Part shown: in pieces, positions 1-8,400 of the stretch
Numbering within the stretch: position 1 is the stretch's first letter
How the letters are laid out: every line of letters begins with the position of its first letter
Assembly (NCBI GenBank): GCA_031273285.1
Contig: JAISSE010000333.1
Coordinates: 1-9,373, forward strand
Direction: 5' to 3'
Source: Prevotellaceae bacterium
Lineage (GTDB): Bacteria > Bacteroidota > Bacteroidia > Bacteroidales > UBA932
Length of the DNA stretch: 9,373 nucleotides
Program-made: the position numbers and the translations under genes
The notes under the pieces: model-generated
What the model was told of the DNA's origin: nothing
What the model saw: the letters and a program-made list of their open reading frames with translations, nothing else
Database searches by the model: none

Positions 1-480
1 TATATTACCAATACAGACCTGTCGGCAAACGATGTTTACGAACAGTACAGCGGGTTGTGGCAGGTGGAGAATGCCTTCAGGGTGACAAAGGGTAAAATTG
101 AGTTGCGTCCGGTGTTCCACTTTACACCCAAAAGGATTGAGGCGCATGTTTGCCTTTGTTTTGTGGCTTATACCAAAACTTTGTCATTATAGTGATGGTA
201 AAACTTATTAATTCGTGATTAACAGGATATTACCCTGCGCTTTGTGTGCTATTTGATAGCAACTTGGTATTACAAGGTTTATAAGGAGTTGGAGCGCATA
301 TTGAAAACCAACAATATCGGTTTGAGCGTTGACAGAGTGTTGAACATTGCCAAAACCATCGCCACCCTAAAAATAAAACTGCCTGCAAGCGGAGAAACGC
401 TGATCAAAACCATGCTTCTGACGGCTCGGCACAAGTCCATCGCCCGCCTGTTCGACCCCGATGTCTGGAAAATCAATTAG
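1..480 (+). pseudogene. IS1634-like (IS4 superfamily) transposase, C-terminal remnant, interrupted
   Basis: This is the 3' end of a DDE transposase gene that begins before the window. Frame 1 reads from base 1 to a TAG at 190-192, and the same frame resumes to a TAG at 478-480. The first part carries the IS4-superfamily signature Y-x2-[L]-x3-E-x6-K: Tyr16, Glu23 (bases 67-69, the expected third catalytic acid) and Lys30 of the visible peptide. Leu replaces the usual Arg, as I recall for IS1634 members. The second part (YKVYKELERIL...LLTARHKSIARLFDP) matches the conserved tail I know from Bacteroidetes IS1634-type transposases. The two halves join as FVAY-KVYKE once the 99-bp insert and one TTA are removed, leaving about 125 residues. 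The insert brings in-frame stops, so the protein is truncated. Family assignment is from memory of the motifs; whether an intact N-terminus lies upstream cannot be seen. Confidence 0.85.
171..269. mobile_element. 99-bp MITE-like insert with TIRs and TTA target duplication
   Basis: The segment starts with TACCAA (171-176) and ends with its exact complement TTGGTA (264-269). It is flanked by TTA at 168-170 and at 270-272. Excising the insert plus one TTA gives GTGGC-TTA-CAAGG, which restores the transposase reading frame at a conserved position. Inside are further nested inverted repeats: GGTAA (197-201) with TTACC (230-234), and TTAAT (208-212) with ATTAA (218-222) around a 5-nt TCGTG loop. 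The element could therefore fold into one long imperfect hairpin. It encodes no protein, so any movement would need a transposase acting in trans. The boundaries and duplication are seen directly; calling it a miniature transposable element is inference. A different origin, such as local rearrangement, is possible. Confidence 0.6.
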
Positions 481-504
481 GGTGTCCCAGTGTCGAAGTC
501 AGGA
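481..504. repeat. Probable right terminal inverted repeat of the IS
   Basis: Directly after the transposase stop lies GGTGTCCCAGTGTCGAAGTCAGG. Sequences of this kind (read inward, CCTGACTTCGACACTGGGACACC) resemble termini I associate with IS4/IS1634-type elements of Bacteroidetes. The position, immediately behind the transposase stop, is where the right end should be. The left end lies outside the window, so the pair cannot be compared, and the exact outer boundary is a guess. Confidence 0.4.
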
Positions 505-515
505 GATTTAACAGA

Positions 516-553
516 AAAACGCAGATTATTATACATTTAATAATCTGCGTTTT
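516..553. terminator. Bidirectional rho-independent terminator between convergent genes
   Basis: AAAACGCAGATTATTA (516-531) and TAATAATCTGCGTTTT (538-553) are perfect 16-bp inverted repeats around a 6-nt loop (TACATT). On the + strand the stem ends in GCGTTTT and runs into GTTTTAATTT. On the - strand it ends in GCGTTTTTC. Both strands therefore offer a U-rich tail. It sits between the + strand IS remnant (stop at 480) and the - strand SusCD operon (last stop at 653-655), so it would terminate both converging transcripts. Confidence 0.82.
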
Positions 554-610
554 GTTTTAATTTACGCTTTTATTTATCTGCGAAAATCCTTAAAATCTGC
601 CTCATCCGCG
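543..610. repeat. Iterated ATCTGCG-type motif
   Basis: The heptamer ATCTGCG occurs at 543-549 (inside the terminator arm) and 576-582. Variants follow at 595-601 (ATCTGCC) and 604-610 (ATCCGCG). The spacing is irregular. Runs like this are familiar as interspersed intergenic sequence in Bacteroidetes. No function can be assigned from the window, and they may be eroded copies of the terminator arm. Confidence 0.4.
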
Positions 611-613
611 TGC

Positions 614-632
614 TTTCGAGACAACCTCGAAA
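614..632. other. 7-bp stem hairpin downstream of operon
   Basis: TTTCGAG (614-620) pairs with CTCGAAA (626-632) across a 5-nt ACAAC loop. It lies about 20 bases past the stop of the last operon gene in the transcribed (-) direction, ahead of the stronger 516-553 terminator. It has no T-run on the - strand side, so it is more likely an mRNA 3'-end stabilising structure or a weak first terminator. A 12-bp perfect palindrome, TGTTTATAAACA (638-649), sits between it and the stop codon. Confidence 0.45.
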
Positions 633-652
633 TAATTTGTTTATAAACAGAC

Positions 653-2116
653 TTATTTTTTTCCAAGATAAAACTCCGATATTTGCATGGCGCTGTTGTT
701 GACGGGGTCCCATTTTTCATAAACTACCTTGATATACCGGTACGAAGATAAAGGCAGTTCGATATTCGGGGTTTCCAGTATACTGGGAACGGAGTAACTT
801 GGAATGTCGATATCCCTGCGTATCTCCGAAAAATTCACGCCGTCGTCGCTTCCGTAGACAGACAGTCCCCAAACTCTTAATCCTATGCCGTCGTTTCTGT
901 GGCGTATCCTGAAATAGTCGAATGTCTGTTTACTGCCCATATCATTGATGAAATACACTATGTCTCCGATGGGAGTGCTTGCGCCTCCGGTCGATTTTCC
1001 GGGTTTGACCAGCGACAGGAAAGTCGAAATATCGCCGTCCAGATGAGCAAGAGGCGAGGGACTGTCGCTCGGACGGCTGTGCGACTGTGTGGAAGTCCAT
1101 CCCGTGCGGTCCAAATCGACATTGGCGGCAGTATAGACTTTGGGGGTGGCATCGATGTAAACGCCTGTAACTCCTTCGGGTTTATAGTTGGAAGTTACGG
1201 AAAACGACATTCCCGACCCTAAACCCGGAACAAATGTCTCCGTTTCGGTGTTTTCGATTCGTATACTCTGTTCGCCCGACTCCCCCGTATACTGCAATAC
1301 GGTGTATTGCATGGTAAAATCGGTTACCGTCGCCCATCGAATCTTCATATTGTCACCCGAAAGAAGCATTGATTGAATAGCCCTGTTCTGCAAATCCCGC
1401 TGATAGGTTTCGCTTGTCGGCATATTCAGTGTTACCGTCTGTTCGATAAACACGGTATCCAGTATGGGAACGTCATCCACTTTCGGCACAACCTTGTACG
1501 TGATATTCACCGTAGCCGTCTTTCCCGCCTCAAGATTTTCTATGGAAAATTGCGGGTTTTCGCTTCTCTCGCCCGATATCGGCGTATTGTTTCTGTCTTT
1601 GTACGAATATGACAGACTGTAATAATCAAGAAGGACGGACGATAAACTGTTCGGCCATGTCAGTGTTGCCGCCCATGGTGATGTAATCACCGTCGGATAG
1701 GCAATTGTAAGCAGTTCCTTGTCGGAATCGGTAAAGGGGATTAATGCTATTTCCTGAGGTACGGATTTGTCGCCGAATTCGTCAATGGTAAATACCTTGA
1801 ATCGGTAGAGTTTCGATTGGGTAAGACCTGTAATATTTACCCACGAACACAGTGAATTAATCAGCACCTCTTCGTTGTCGTATTCGATAAGCGTTTTTTT
1901 CGCCTTACCCAGTTTTATCTGACTTTCGGGGATTCGTCCCGCTTTCAGCAGGTCTATTTCCACTCTTTCGAATCCTATTTTACCGCCTATTGTATCGTAC
2001 ATACCCGGGTAGATTGTTTCTTCTTCCGCAAACTGTTTGACATTATCGTGTCTGTCGGTGCACGACAGGCAGAACAATGCGAAGAAAGAAACCAGCATGA
2101 ATAATATTTTTTTCAT
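653..2116 (-). CDS. DUF4998 / discoidin-like surface lipoprotein, putative glycan-binding protein
   Basis: Predicted 487-residue lipoprotein, last gene of the SusC/SusD operon. The N-terminus has a lysine pair, a hydrophobic core and a CLSC lipobox with Cys19 as the likely lipidation site, placing it in the outer membrane and probably at the cell surface. The AEEETIYPG segment (about residues 30-38) and the beta-rich region after it match the start of DUF4998, a domain found mainly in Bacteroidetes glycan-uptake loci. The middle resembles fibronectin-III/Ig-like strands. Residues about 335-485 look like an F5/8 type C (discoidin) carbohydrate-binding fold: a GWT...S opening, an LDGD segment, a DYFRIRHR strand, VYGSDDGVNFSEI, and RYIKVVYEKW near the end. 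It begins 31 bp after the DUF5000-type gene, so it is co-transcribed. No catalytic motif is visible. The inferred role is auxiliary glycan capture; the ligand is unknown. Confidence 0.88.
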   Translation of the reverse strand: MKKILFMLVSFFALFCLSCTDRHDNVKQFAEEETIYPGMYDTIGGKIGFERVEIDLLKAGRIPESQIKLGKAKKTLIEYDNEEVLINSLCSWVNITGLTQSKLYRFKVFTIDEFGDKSVPQEIALIPFTDSDKELLTIAYPTVITSPWAATLTWPNSLSSVLLDYYSLSYSYKDRNNTPISGERSENPQFSIENLEAGKTATVNITYKVVPKVDDVPILDTVFIEQTVTLNMPTSETYQRDLQNRAIQSMLLSGDNMKIRWATVTDFTMQYTVLQYTGESGEQSIRIENTETETFVPGLGSGMSFSVTSNYKPEGVTGVYIDATPKVYTAANVDLDRTGWTSTQSHSRPSDSPSPLAHLDGDISTFLSLVKPGKSTGGASTPIGDIVYFINDMGSKQTFDYFRIRHRNDGIGLRVWGLSVYGSDDGVNFSEIRRDIDIPSYSVPSILETPNIELPLSSYRYIKVVYEKWDPVNNSAMQISEFYLGKK

Positions 2117-2147
2117 AATTCTATTTTATTTAATTGTTAAACATTTA

Positions 2148-3464
2148 CTATCTGTTTGCCTTTCTGCCGAAAAGCGTTATTTCGGACAGGCAGTTCGTAT
2201 TTGTACTTGTATAGTTGGAAGCGAAGCCCCTGATTGCTTCATATCTGAACCAGCGTGCAGGCTGAGTAAATCGGGGGTCGTCGGGATACATGTACGCCAT
2301 ATCGCCGGCATCGCCGAGTTTAACGATTTCGAGATCGTTAAGCCCCGTTGGAATGGGGATTTTCACTTCCGTCAAAAATATCCATTCATTCAATTCCTCA
2401 TCCAGGATATACATGTTATAGATTCCCACATTTTCGTCCTGATAATATTGACCGCGTCCCAAACTGTTCGCTCCGCCCGAATGTCGCTGATGGGTTACTA
2501 TCCTGCTCAACTCATAGTAATCGCCCAAATCGACAATCAGGTTCCAGGGCAGATTGGGTCCGGGATTTTCGACGGTGTTACTGCCTGTGGTAGCAGCGCT
2601 TCCGGTGCGTCCTATTCCTCCGGTATGCATGTAATTGCTGCTTTCCGCCATGTCGATTTCTCCGTCTATGACACGGTAGCTTCTTCCGTCAAATCCGTTG
2701 CCGTAGCACATGGGAACGCCTGCTATCGAGTCGTTTGTTTTGGGCAAGACCCAGCTTTCCTTCGGTATCTGCGTATCCTGATGCAGATACAACTGTCCGA
2801 AATCGACAGGAGCGGTCATGTTGCCGTAGATATCTTCTACCCTGATTTTGACTGTTACAGGCTCGTCGGACGAGAGTGTCAGGTCGTTTATGAATTTGCG
2901 TTCGGTCAGCAAATTTGACGAAAACACGGAAATCAGCTCGCGATGAGTTCCGTTCTGGGTAAATTCAAAATCGACATAAATATTTATGGTCTGCTGGAGT
3001 TCGTTTATCCAGTCCACATAAAAAGAGCCGAATCCGGGTTTCACCGTCAAGGTTTTTGCAACTCTCGAAACCGCCGATTCCAAAGGAATGACGGGAACAT
3101 CCACTTTTGTCGATTTGTTGCCTGCCCGGTCGAGGGCATACAGTTTTATGATATGGGAGACGGTATCGCCCAAACCGTAGATATCCATGGAATCGATATA
3201 ATATGATGCCGCGAATGTAAAGAGATTCCCGTTCACCGCCACAAATTCCGCATTTATGCTAAGCAAGTCCTTGTCGGAAGGAATATCGTAAAAGATTCTT
3301 GCTCCGCCGTAAAGCGGTTTAACGTCGCGTACCACGGGCGGATTCGGAGGCACATTGTCGTCCGAATTGATTTCGAATCTTTCGTCGCCGTTACACGCAT
3401 CAAGGAGGCAAAGGAAACATGCCGCCATTATTACAAAATATTTTGTTTTCATTTCATAAATCAT
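2148..3464 (-). CDS. DUF4959/DUF5126/DUF5000 surface lipoprotein, putative glycan-binding protein
   Basis: Predicted 438-residue lipoprotein, third gene of the operon. The signal peptide ends in a lipobox LLDAC with Cys24 as the lipidation site (numbered from the first Met). The apparent domain order is DUF4959 at about 30-133 (PPNPPVVRDVKPLYGGARI, then an ALDRAGNKS strand end), DUF5126 at about 134-240 (PGFGSFYVDWINE through VEDIYGNMT), and DUF5000 at about 250-436. The last is a discoidin-related fold with PWNLIVDLGDYYELSRI and a C-terminal CLSEITLFG strand. This three-domain arrangement typically sits directly behind SusD in Bacteroidetes. It starts 10 bp after the SusD stop. An alternative start at the second Met (base 3452, MKTKYF) gives a more typical signal peptide; GGAGG overlapping the SusD stop region is 13 bases from the first ATG, which slightly favours that one. 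No enzyme motif is visible; the role is inferred. Confidence 0.9.
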   Translation of the reverse strand: MIYEMKTKYFVIMAACFLCLLDACNGDERFEINSDDNVPPNPPVVRDVKPLYGGARIFYDIPSDKDLLSINAEFVAVNGNLFTFAASYYIDSMDIYGLGDTVSHIIKLYALDRAGNKSTKVDVPVIPLESAVSRVAKTLTVKPGFGSFYVDWINELQQTINIYVDFEFTQNGTHRELISVFSSNLLTERKFINDLTLSSDEPVTVKIRVEDIYGNMTAPVDFGQLYLHQDTQIPKESWVLPKTNDSIAGVPMCYGNGFDGRSYRVIDGEIDMAESSNYMHTGGIGRTGSAATTGSNTVENPGPNLPWNLIVDLGDYYELSRIVTHQRHSGGANSLGRGQYYQDENVGIYNMYILDEELNEWIFLTEVKIPIPTGLNDLEIVKLGDAGDMAYMYPDDPRFTQPARWFRYEAIRGFASNYTSTNTNCLSEITLFGRKANR

Positions 3465-3474
3465 TTAATAATTA

Positions 3475-5448
3475 TTACCTCCAACCCGGATTCTGTTTAA
3501 GATTCGCGTTGGTATTCATTTCATCAATACTGATGGGCCACAGACAGTCCGTGATTGTAAATTTCCTCGACTGTTTCACTTCGCGGATAAAAAATGTTTC
3601 CGCATTGATGCCGGTGTGTGTCCAGCCCCAGACGGGCGTAGAAAATTCGGATGCGGCTCTTTTGTGCCGGAGCATGTCCCAGAAGCGACTTCCTTCGAAA
3701 GCGAGTTCAACCCCTCTTTCGTGGAGAATAATGTCGCGCATGCCGTCCTTTGTTTTATGCCTGTCAGGAGTTTTTGCCAGATTCGGGTCGCTCCACACCG
3801 TTTCCACATTCGGAATACCGGCTCTCCGGCGCACAATGTTGACTGCATCCCATACTTCCTGTGTGGGAGCGTCGAGATATTCGTTCAAAGCCTCGGCTTT
3901 CATCAGGTAGAGGTCTGCCAGACGAATAATGGGATAGGGATAGCGAATTTGCCTTGTCCAGTTGCCGGAGGTTGATTCGGGATGAACGAATTTCTTGATA
4001 CCTATTCCCGTACAAAAATAATCGGTTGAAGACGTACTGGTCAGTCCTCCGTCCTTGTCGGCATACATCATGGTGTTTATTCTTGTTATGTGTCCGCGCC
4101 AGTACCCGCCCGTAAAACCGAGATGAGCGTAGAAACGCAGTTCACGATTCAGATAAAGATTGATGGTTTCCACGCCGGGCTGCATCAGTCCGCTCATTCT
4201 GTAATACATCGGGTCTTCAATACCCGGAAGATAAACAATGTTGAACATTTTCCCCCTGTCGAATGTAAGGTCTTCGTCAATCGGCAATCCGTTTTCGGTA
4301 TAGTATCTCTCCAGCATTTTGAAGGTAGCGCTCATCCACTGCCAGCTGTATGATGTTACATTTACCTGTCCGCCTTCGATATATCCTGCCGGCAGGCGGA
4401 TATTCGTCGATTGAGCCAGACCTCCGTCGCTGCCGAAATTTATATTGGAATTTCCCCAGAGCAGTTCCCTGTTCCACGGATCTACAATCATCATTCGCAG
4501 ATCGTAAAAGGTTTTCATTCTTTCCTCGTTATCCTCAAAATTGTCACGGTCGTAGAGATACGGTTCCTTTTCATAAGCATATAAATCCTTGCCGTTGTCA
4601 AGGGCAACGGTAATTGCTTCTTCGATGGCGTCAACGGCGGCTTTCCATTTTTCCCTGTCGTAGGTTGCGGAAAAGAACGGTTCTCCGTCAAAGTCGTAAA
4701 AATCGCCGAAATATTCTCTGTTGCCGTTATAAAAGGGGCTTGCCCTGAAAAACAGGATTCTTGCCCTGATAGCCATTGCGGCGATTTTGTCGACCGAACC
4801 GAGATCGTTTGCACTTGCGCGCTCCTTCAGGTCGGGGATTGCCTCGTTGACCAGTCCGATAATGTAGTCGAAACAGTCTTCCACCTTGCTTCGGAACACA
4901 AACAGTTCCTGAGGCGGGGTATCGGGGCTTACCAGCCTGTCCGAAATTACGATTGGTCCGTATTTCTGCAATAAAAGGAAATGGTAATAGGCTTTCAGAA
5001 ATTTTGCCTGCGCCTTCCAGTCGGCTTTTTCGGTGTCGTTCATATCGGCAACTCTGTCGATATTTTCTATGAACACGTTGGTTTGTCTGATAGCCTCATA
5101 CAGTTTTTTGCCTCCTTCCGTTCCCGACCATGTGCCCAGCACCGGCGACGAAACCGACTGCAATCCACGCATGATTCTTATCGCCCTCAGCTCGCCGTTG
5201 CCGTTCATGTCGAGACGCCCGATATATTCATCGCCCAGCGACCATGTTGTGGCATGCGTATCGTGGTCGGCAGGCATGTAACTGTATATTTTCGACAAAG
5301 CATTGTATGCTTCCTCTTTTACGGAAAAAATATCCGCCAGTGTTAACGTATTGTCGGGAACAACATTCAAGTAGTCCGAACATGAGGGTAAAACTGCCGT
5401 TACCCACGTCAACAACAATATTCTTTTCACTGTCTTAATGATTTTCAT
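3475..5448 (-). CDS. SusD/RagB family outer-membrane lipoprotein
   Basis: Predicted 657-residue SusD-like lipoprotein that would cap the SusC barrel and capture glycan at the cell surface. The signal peptide ends in LPSC with Cys23 lipidated, followed by the family's usual SDYLNVVPDNTLTLADIF opening and N-terminal TPR-like helices (EEAYNALSKIYSYM, KAQAKFLKAYYHFLLLQKYG). The C-terminal third has the classic SusD/RagB features: YPYPIIRLADLYLMKAEALNE, a NIVRRRAGIP segment, an HERGVELAFEGSRFWDMLRHKR helix pair, and the terminal CLWPI...LKQNPGW. It is longer than the roughly 500-580 residues common for the family. The extra length seems to be in the middle (about residues 250-450), where ligand-binding loops are expected. 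The start is 18 bp after the SusC stop, so the two genes are translated from one mRNA. Family assignment is firm; the glycan is unknown. Confidence 0.96.
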   Translation of the reverse strand: MKIIKTVKRILLLTWVTAVLPSCSDYLNVVPDNTLTLADIFSVKEEAYNALSKIYSYMPADHDTHATTWSLGDEYIGRLDMNGNGELRAIRIMRGLQSVSSPVLGTWSGTEGGKKLYEAIRQTNVFIENIDRVADMNDTEKADWKAQAKFLKAYYHFLLLQKYGPIVISDRLVSPDTPPQELFVFRSKVEDCFDYIIGLVNEAIPDLKERASANDLGSVDKIAAMAIRARILFFRASPFYNGNREYFGDFYDFDGEPFFSATYDREKWKAAVDAIEEAITVALDNGKDLYAYEKEPYLYDRDNFEDNEERMKTFYDLRMMIVDPWNRELLWGNSNINFGSDGGLAQSTNIRLPAGYIEGGQVNVTSYSWQWMSATFKMLERYYTENGLPIDEDLTFDRGKMFNIVYLPGIEDPMYYRMSGLMQPGVETINLYLNRELRFYAHLGFTGGYWRGHITRINTMMYADKDGGLTSTSSTDYFCTGIGIKKFVHPESTSGNWTRQIRYPYPIIRLADLYLMKAEALNEYLDAPTQEVWDAVNIVRRRAGIPNVETVWSDPNLAKTPDRHKTKDGMRDIILHERGVELAFEGSRFWDMLRHKRAASEFSTPVWGWTHTGINAETFFIREVKQSRKFTITDCLWPISIDEMNTNANLKQNPGWR

Positions 5449-5466
5449 GTCATTTATTTTTATTGT

Positions 5467-8400
5467 TTATAAAGCCAGTTGAATCCCTACATTAAATCTT
5501 CTGTTGAGCGGATAGCCCAAACCCTTGCTTCCCATTTCGGGATCCCACAACTTGAAGGAAGAGATTACAAATAAATTTTCGGCGCTGAAATATATCCGCA
5601 CGTTTTCGATGTGCAGTTTTTTAGCAGCCGGTATGCTGTAGCCCATTTCAACAGTTTTCAGGCGAAGAAAAGAGCCGTCGCGTTCCCACCATGTCGACTG
5701 CCGCGTATTGTTGTCCAGCGGTTCGGTCGACAGGCGGGGCCAGAAAGCGTGAACATTCGGATTGGTCTCGCTCCAGTAGTCGTCGGCAACAATAGCCAGA
5801 GCGTTGCGTCTCTCGACAAAAGGCGCAATACCCGTTGTGTTGTCGTGGTATCCCTGCGAATCGATAAAGAACGAAACGCGGGCATTTCCCTGAAAGAAAA
5901 ACGAAGCGTCGAAATTCCCGTATCCCGCCGACAGTCCGAAACCGTACTGTATTTCGGGAGTGGTAGGATGTCCTATCGGCACGCGGTCGTTATTGTCGAC
6001 AAAACCGTCTCCGTTGACATCCTTGTATTTGATGTCTCCCGCCATGTAAATACCGAAATCCTGCTTGGGCGAGTTCTGGATTTCCCATTCGTCGACAAAA
6101 AGCCTTTCGGCAATCAGTCCCCACTGCTGGTTAACGTTATGTCCCTTTTTCTTCAAATATTCGTCGGGATAGTTTTTTTCGTCCAGTTCGATATATTTGT
6201 TGGTGGAATAAGTGAGGTTTGCACGTCCCGTCATCCAGAAATCCTTGTTAAAATAATGCTGGTAGTCAATGGAACCGTCGATTCCGTGAGAAGAAAACTT
6301 GCCGACATTTCCGCTGATTCGGGTCTCAATACCTGTTGTGGCGGGGAAATTCTCGCGAAGCATGTATATCTGACTTCTGATGTCCTTAAAGAAATCTATC
6401 TGGAATTTCAAGGATTCGTCCTTGAACAGACCGAGTTCAATCCCGAGATTGTACTTGTTGGAAATTTCCCATGTAATGTCAGGATTGGCATAACGGTTTA
6501 CCGAATATCCGGAATAGTTGTTCATGAACGATTCGCCGAAACGGTATGAGCCGCCTCCCAGACTGATATCCGAGAGAAAAAAGAAACGGTCTTTCCGTTC
6601 GGCAATGGCATCGTTTCCAACCATTCCCCATGTGCCTTTCAATTTGAAACTGCCGATAAAATCCTTCATCGGCGTCCAGAATTTTTCGTTTGAAATCAGC
6701 CACCCGACGCCGAACGAAGGGAAGAATCCGAATTGCCTGTCGCCGGTGAATTTTTCGGAGCCGTTGTATCCGTAAGCAAATTCGAAGAAATACCGTTCGT
6801 CGTAATCGTAGGTCAGTCTGCCGGAGTTGCCCAGATTTTTTTCGGGCAGGGTTTCGTATATCGACGAACTGTTGCCGCCAGTCAGCAGGGCTTCCTCCGC
6901 CATGCCTACCGTCATTGCGCCTATCGAATGTTTTCCGAAAGTTTTATCCCAGTTCAGGCGCAATTCGAAGTAATAGCGCGCATTCGCATCCCGTCCCGGA
7001 ATCACGTCTCCCAGATATGCCTGTCCCGAAGTGGGATTCAGGGCAAACAGTTTGTATTCTCCCGTAATCTGGTTATAATATTCCACATCATAATAATACG
7101 GAGTATACGATCTTCTGCTGGAATATTTGCTCCATGTATTTGTCGAAGCCTTTGCCTGAAGTTTCAGCCCGTCGACAATCATCGACAAATCCTGTGAAAG
7201 AGTTGCCATTGCGGTAATGGTACTTTCGTTCCTGTCTTCGTATCCCTGCACCATTCTGGCATACGGGTTTTCCTTGATGCCGCTACCCACGAACTTGCTC
7301 CCGAAGAGAATATGCTCGGTAAAGCGGTGCGCCTCGTCGGGCTGATAAACCGTAGGGAAATCCACCGGATTCGCGCCCATTACCATATTGAAAATGTTGC
7401 TTGCCGATTCGTATGGTCCGGTATATCTTTCGAAGCGTCCCTGTATCCTCGTGTCCAGAGTAGTTGTTTTTGTCAGTTTGAAAATCACATTGCTTCTGAT
7501 ATGAAACCTGTTGATGTCGATGTTGTTGTTGAAATTGTTCCGTTTATCGACCTTCAGCAGACCGCTTTCGTTGTCATAACCGCCAGCCACGTAATAGGTA
7601 GCCACCTTTCCGCCGCCCGATATGTTGACATTGGCTTTTTTATTGACGGTGTATTTGTTGAACAGCATGTCGTACCAGTCGATATTCGGATAAATCATTG
7701 GATTGTCGCCTCTTGCGGTCGACTGAATCTTCTGCTCGCTGTAGAAGGGTCCCAGAACAGGGTCGCGGGATATGCGTGTCTGATTATACAGCCGCATGTA
7801 GGTCAGACCGTCAATCATTTCGTTCATTCTGGTAGGCATGGCGACATGCACATCCACTCTTGCCTGCACTTTGGCATTACCCTCTTTTCCTGCTTTGGTA
7901 TTGACCAGAATGATACCGTTGGCGCCACGTGCTCCGTACAGAGCTGTTGCGGAAGCGTCCTTCAGTATGGAAAAGCTCTCCACGTCGTCGGGCTGCACGC
8001 GGGCAAGGTCGTCGCTCGAAGCCTCAAAACCGTCGATAAGAATCAGCGGATCCTGTTTCAGCCCGAAAGTAGTAACTCCGCGCACGAAGAACTGCGCATT
8101 ATCCGCCCCCGGTTCGCCGGTGGTCTGATAGGATATGATGCCGGGAATCTTTCCTGCAAAAGCGCTTGTAAGATTCGATGCCGAAACTTTCAGATCCGAC
8201 ATTTTCACCGATTCCACCGAAGCGATAACGCTGGATTTCTTTTGTTTTCCGAAAGCCACAACCGTAACTTCATCCAGCGATTCCGATTCTTCCACCATAA
8301 TCGCAACTATTGTCGTTCTGTCGCCCGTAACTTTAATTTCCTGTGTAACAAAACCGACAAGTCTAAATTCAAGGATACTGCCGTCGGGCACATTCGACAA

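Noticed and set aside
2037..2918. + strand open frame of 293 codons spanning the gap between the two accessory lipoprotein genes
   Set aside because: It overlaps two well-supported minus genes and has no recognisable domain; its hydrophobic start comes from the antisense of the intergenic region.
5611..6549. + strand open frame of 312 codons within the SusC-like gene
   Set aside because: Antisense shadow of the barrel-coding region, with no recognisable motif.
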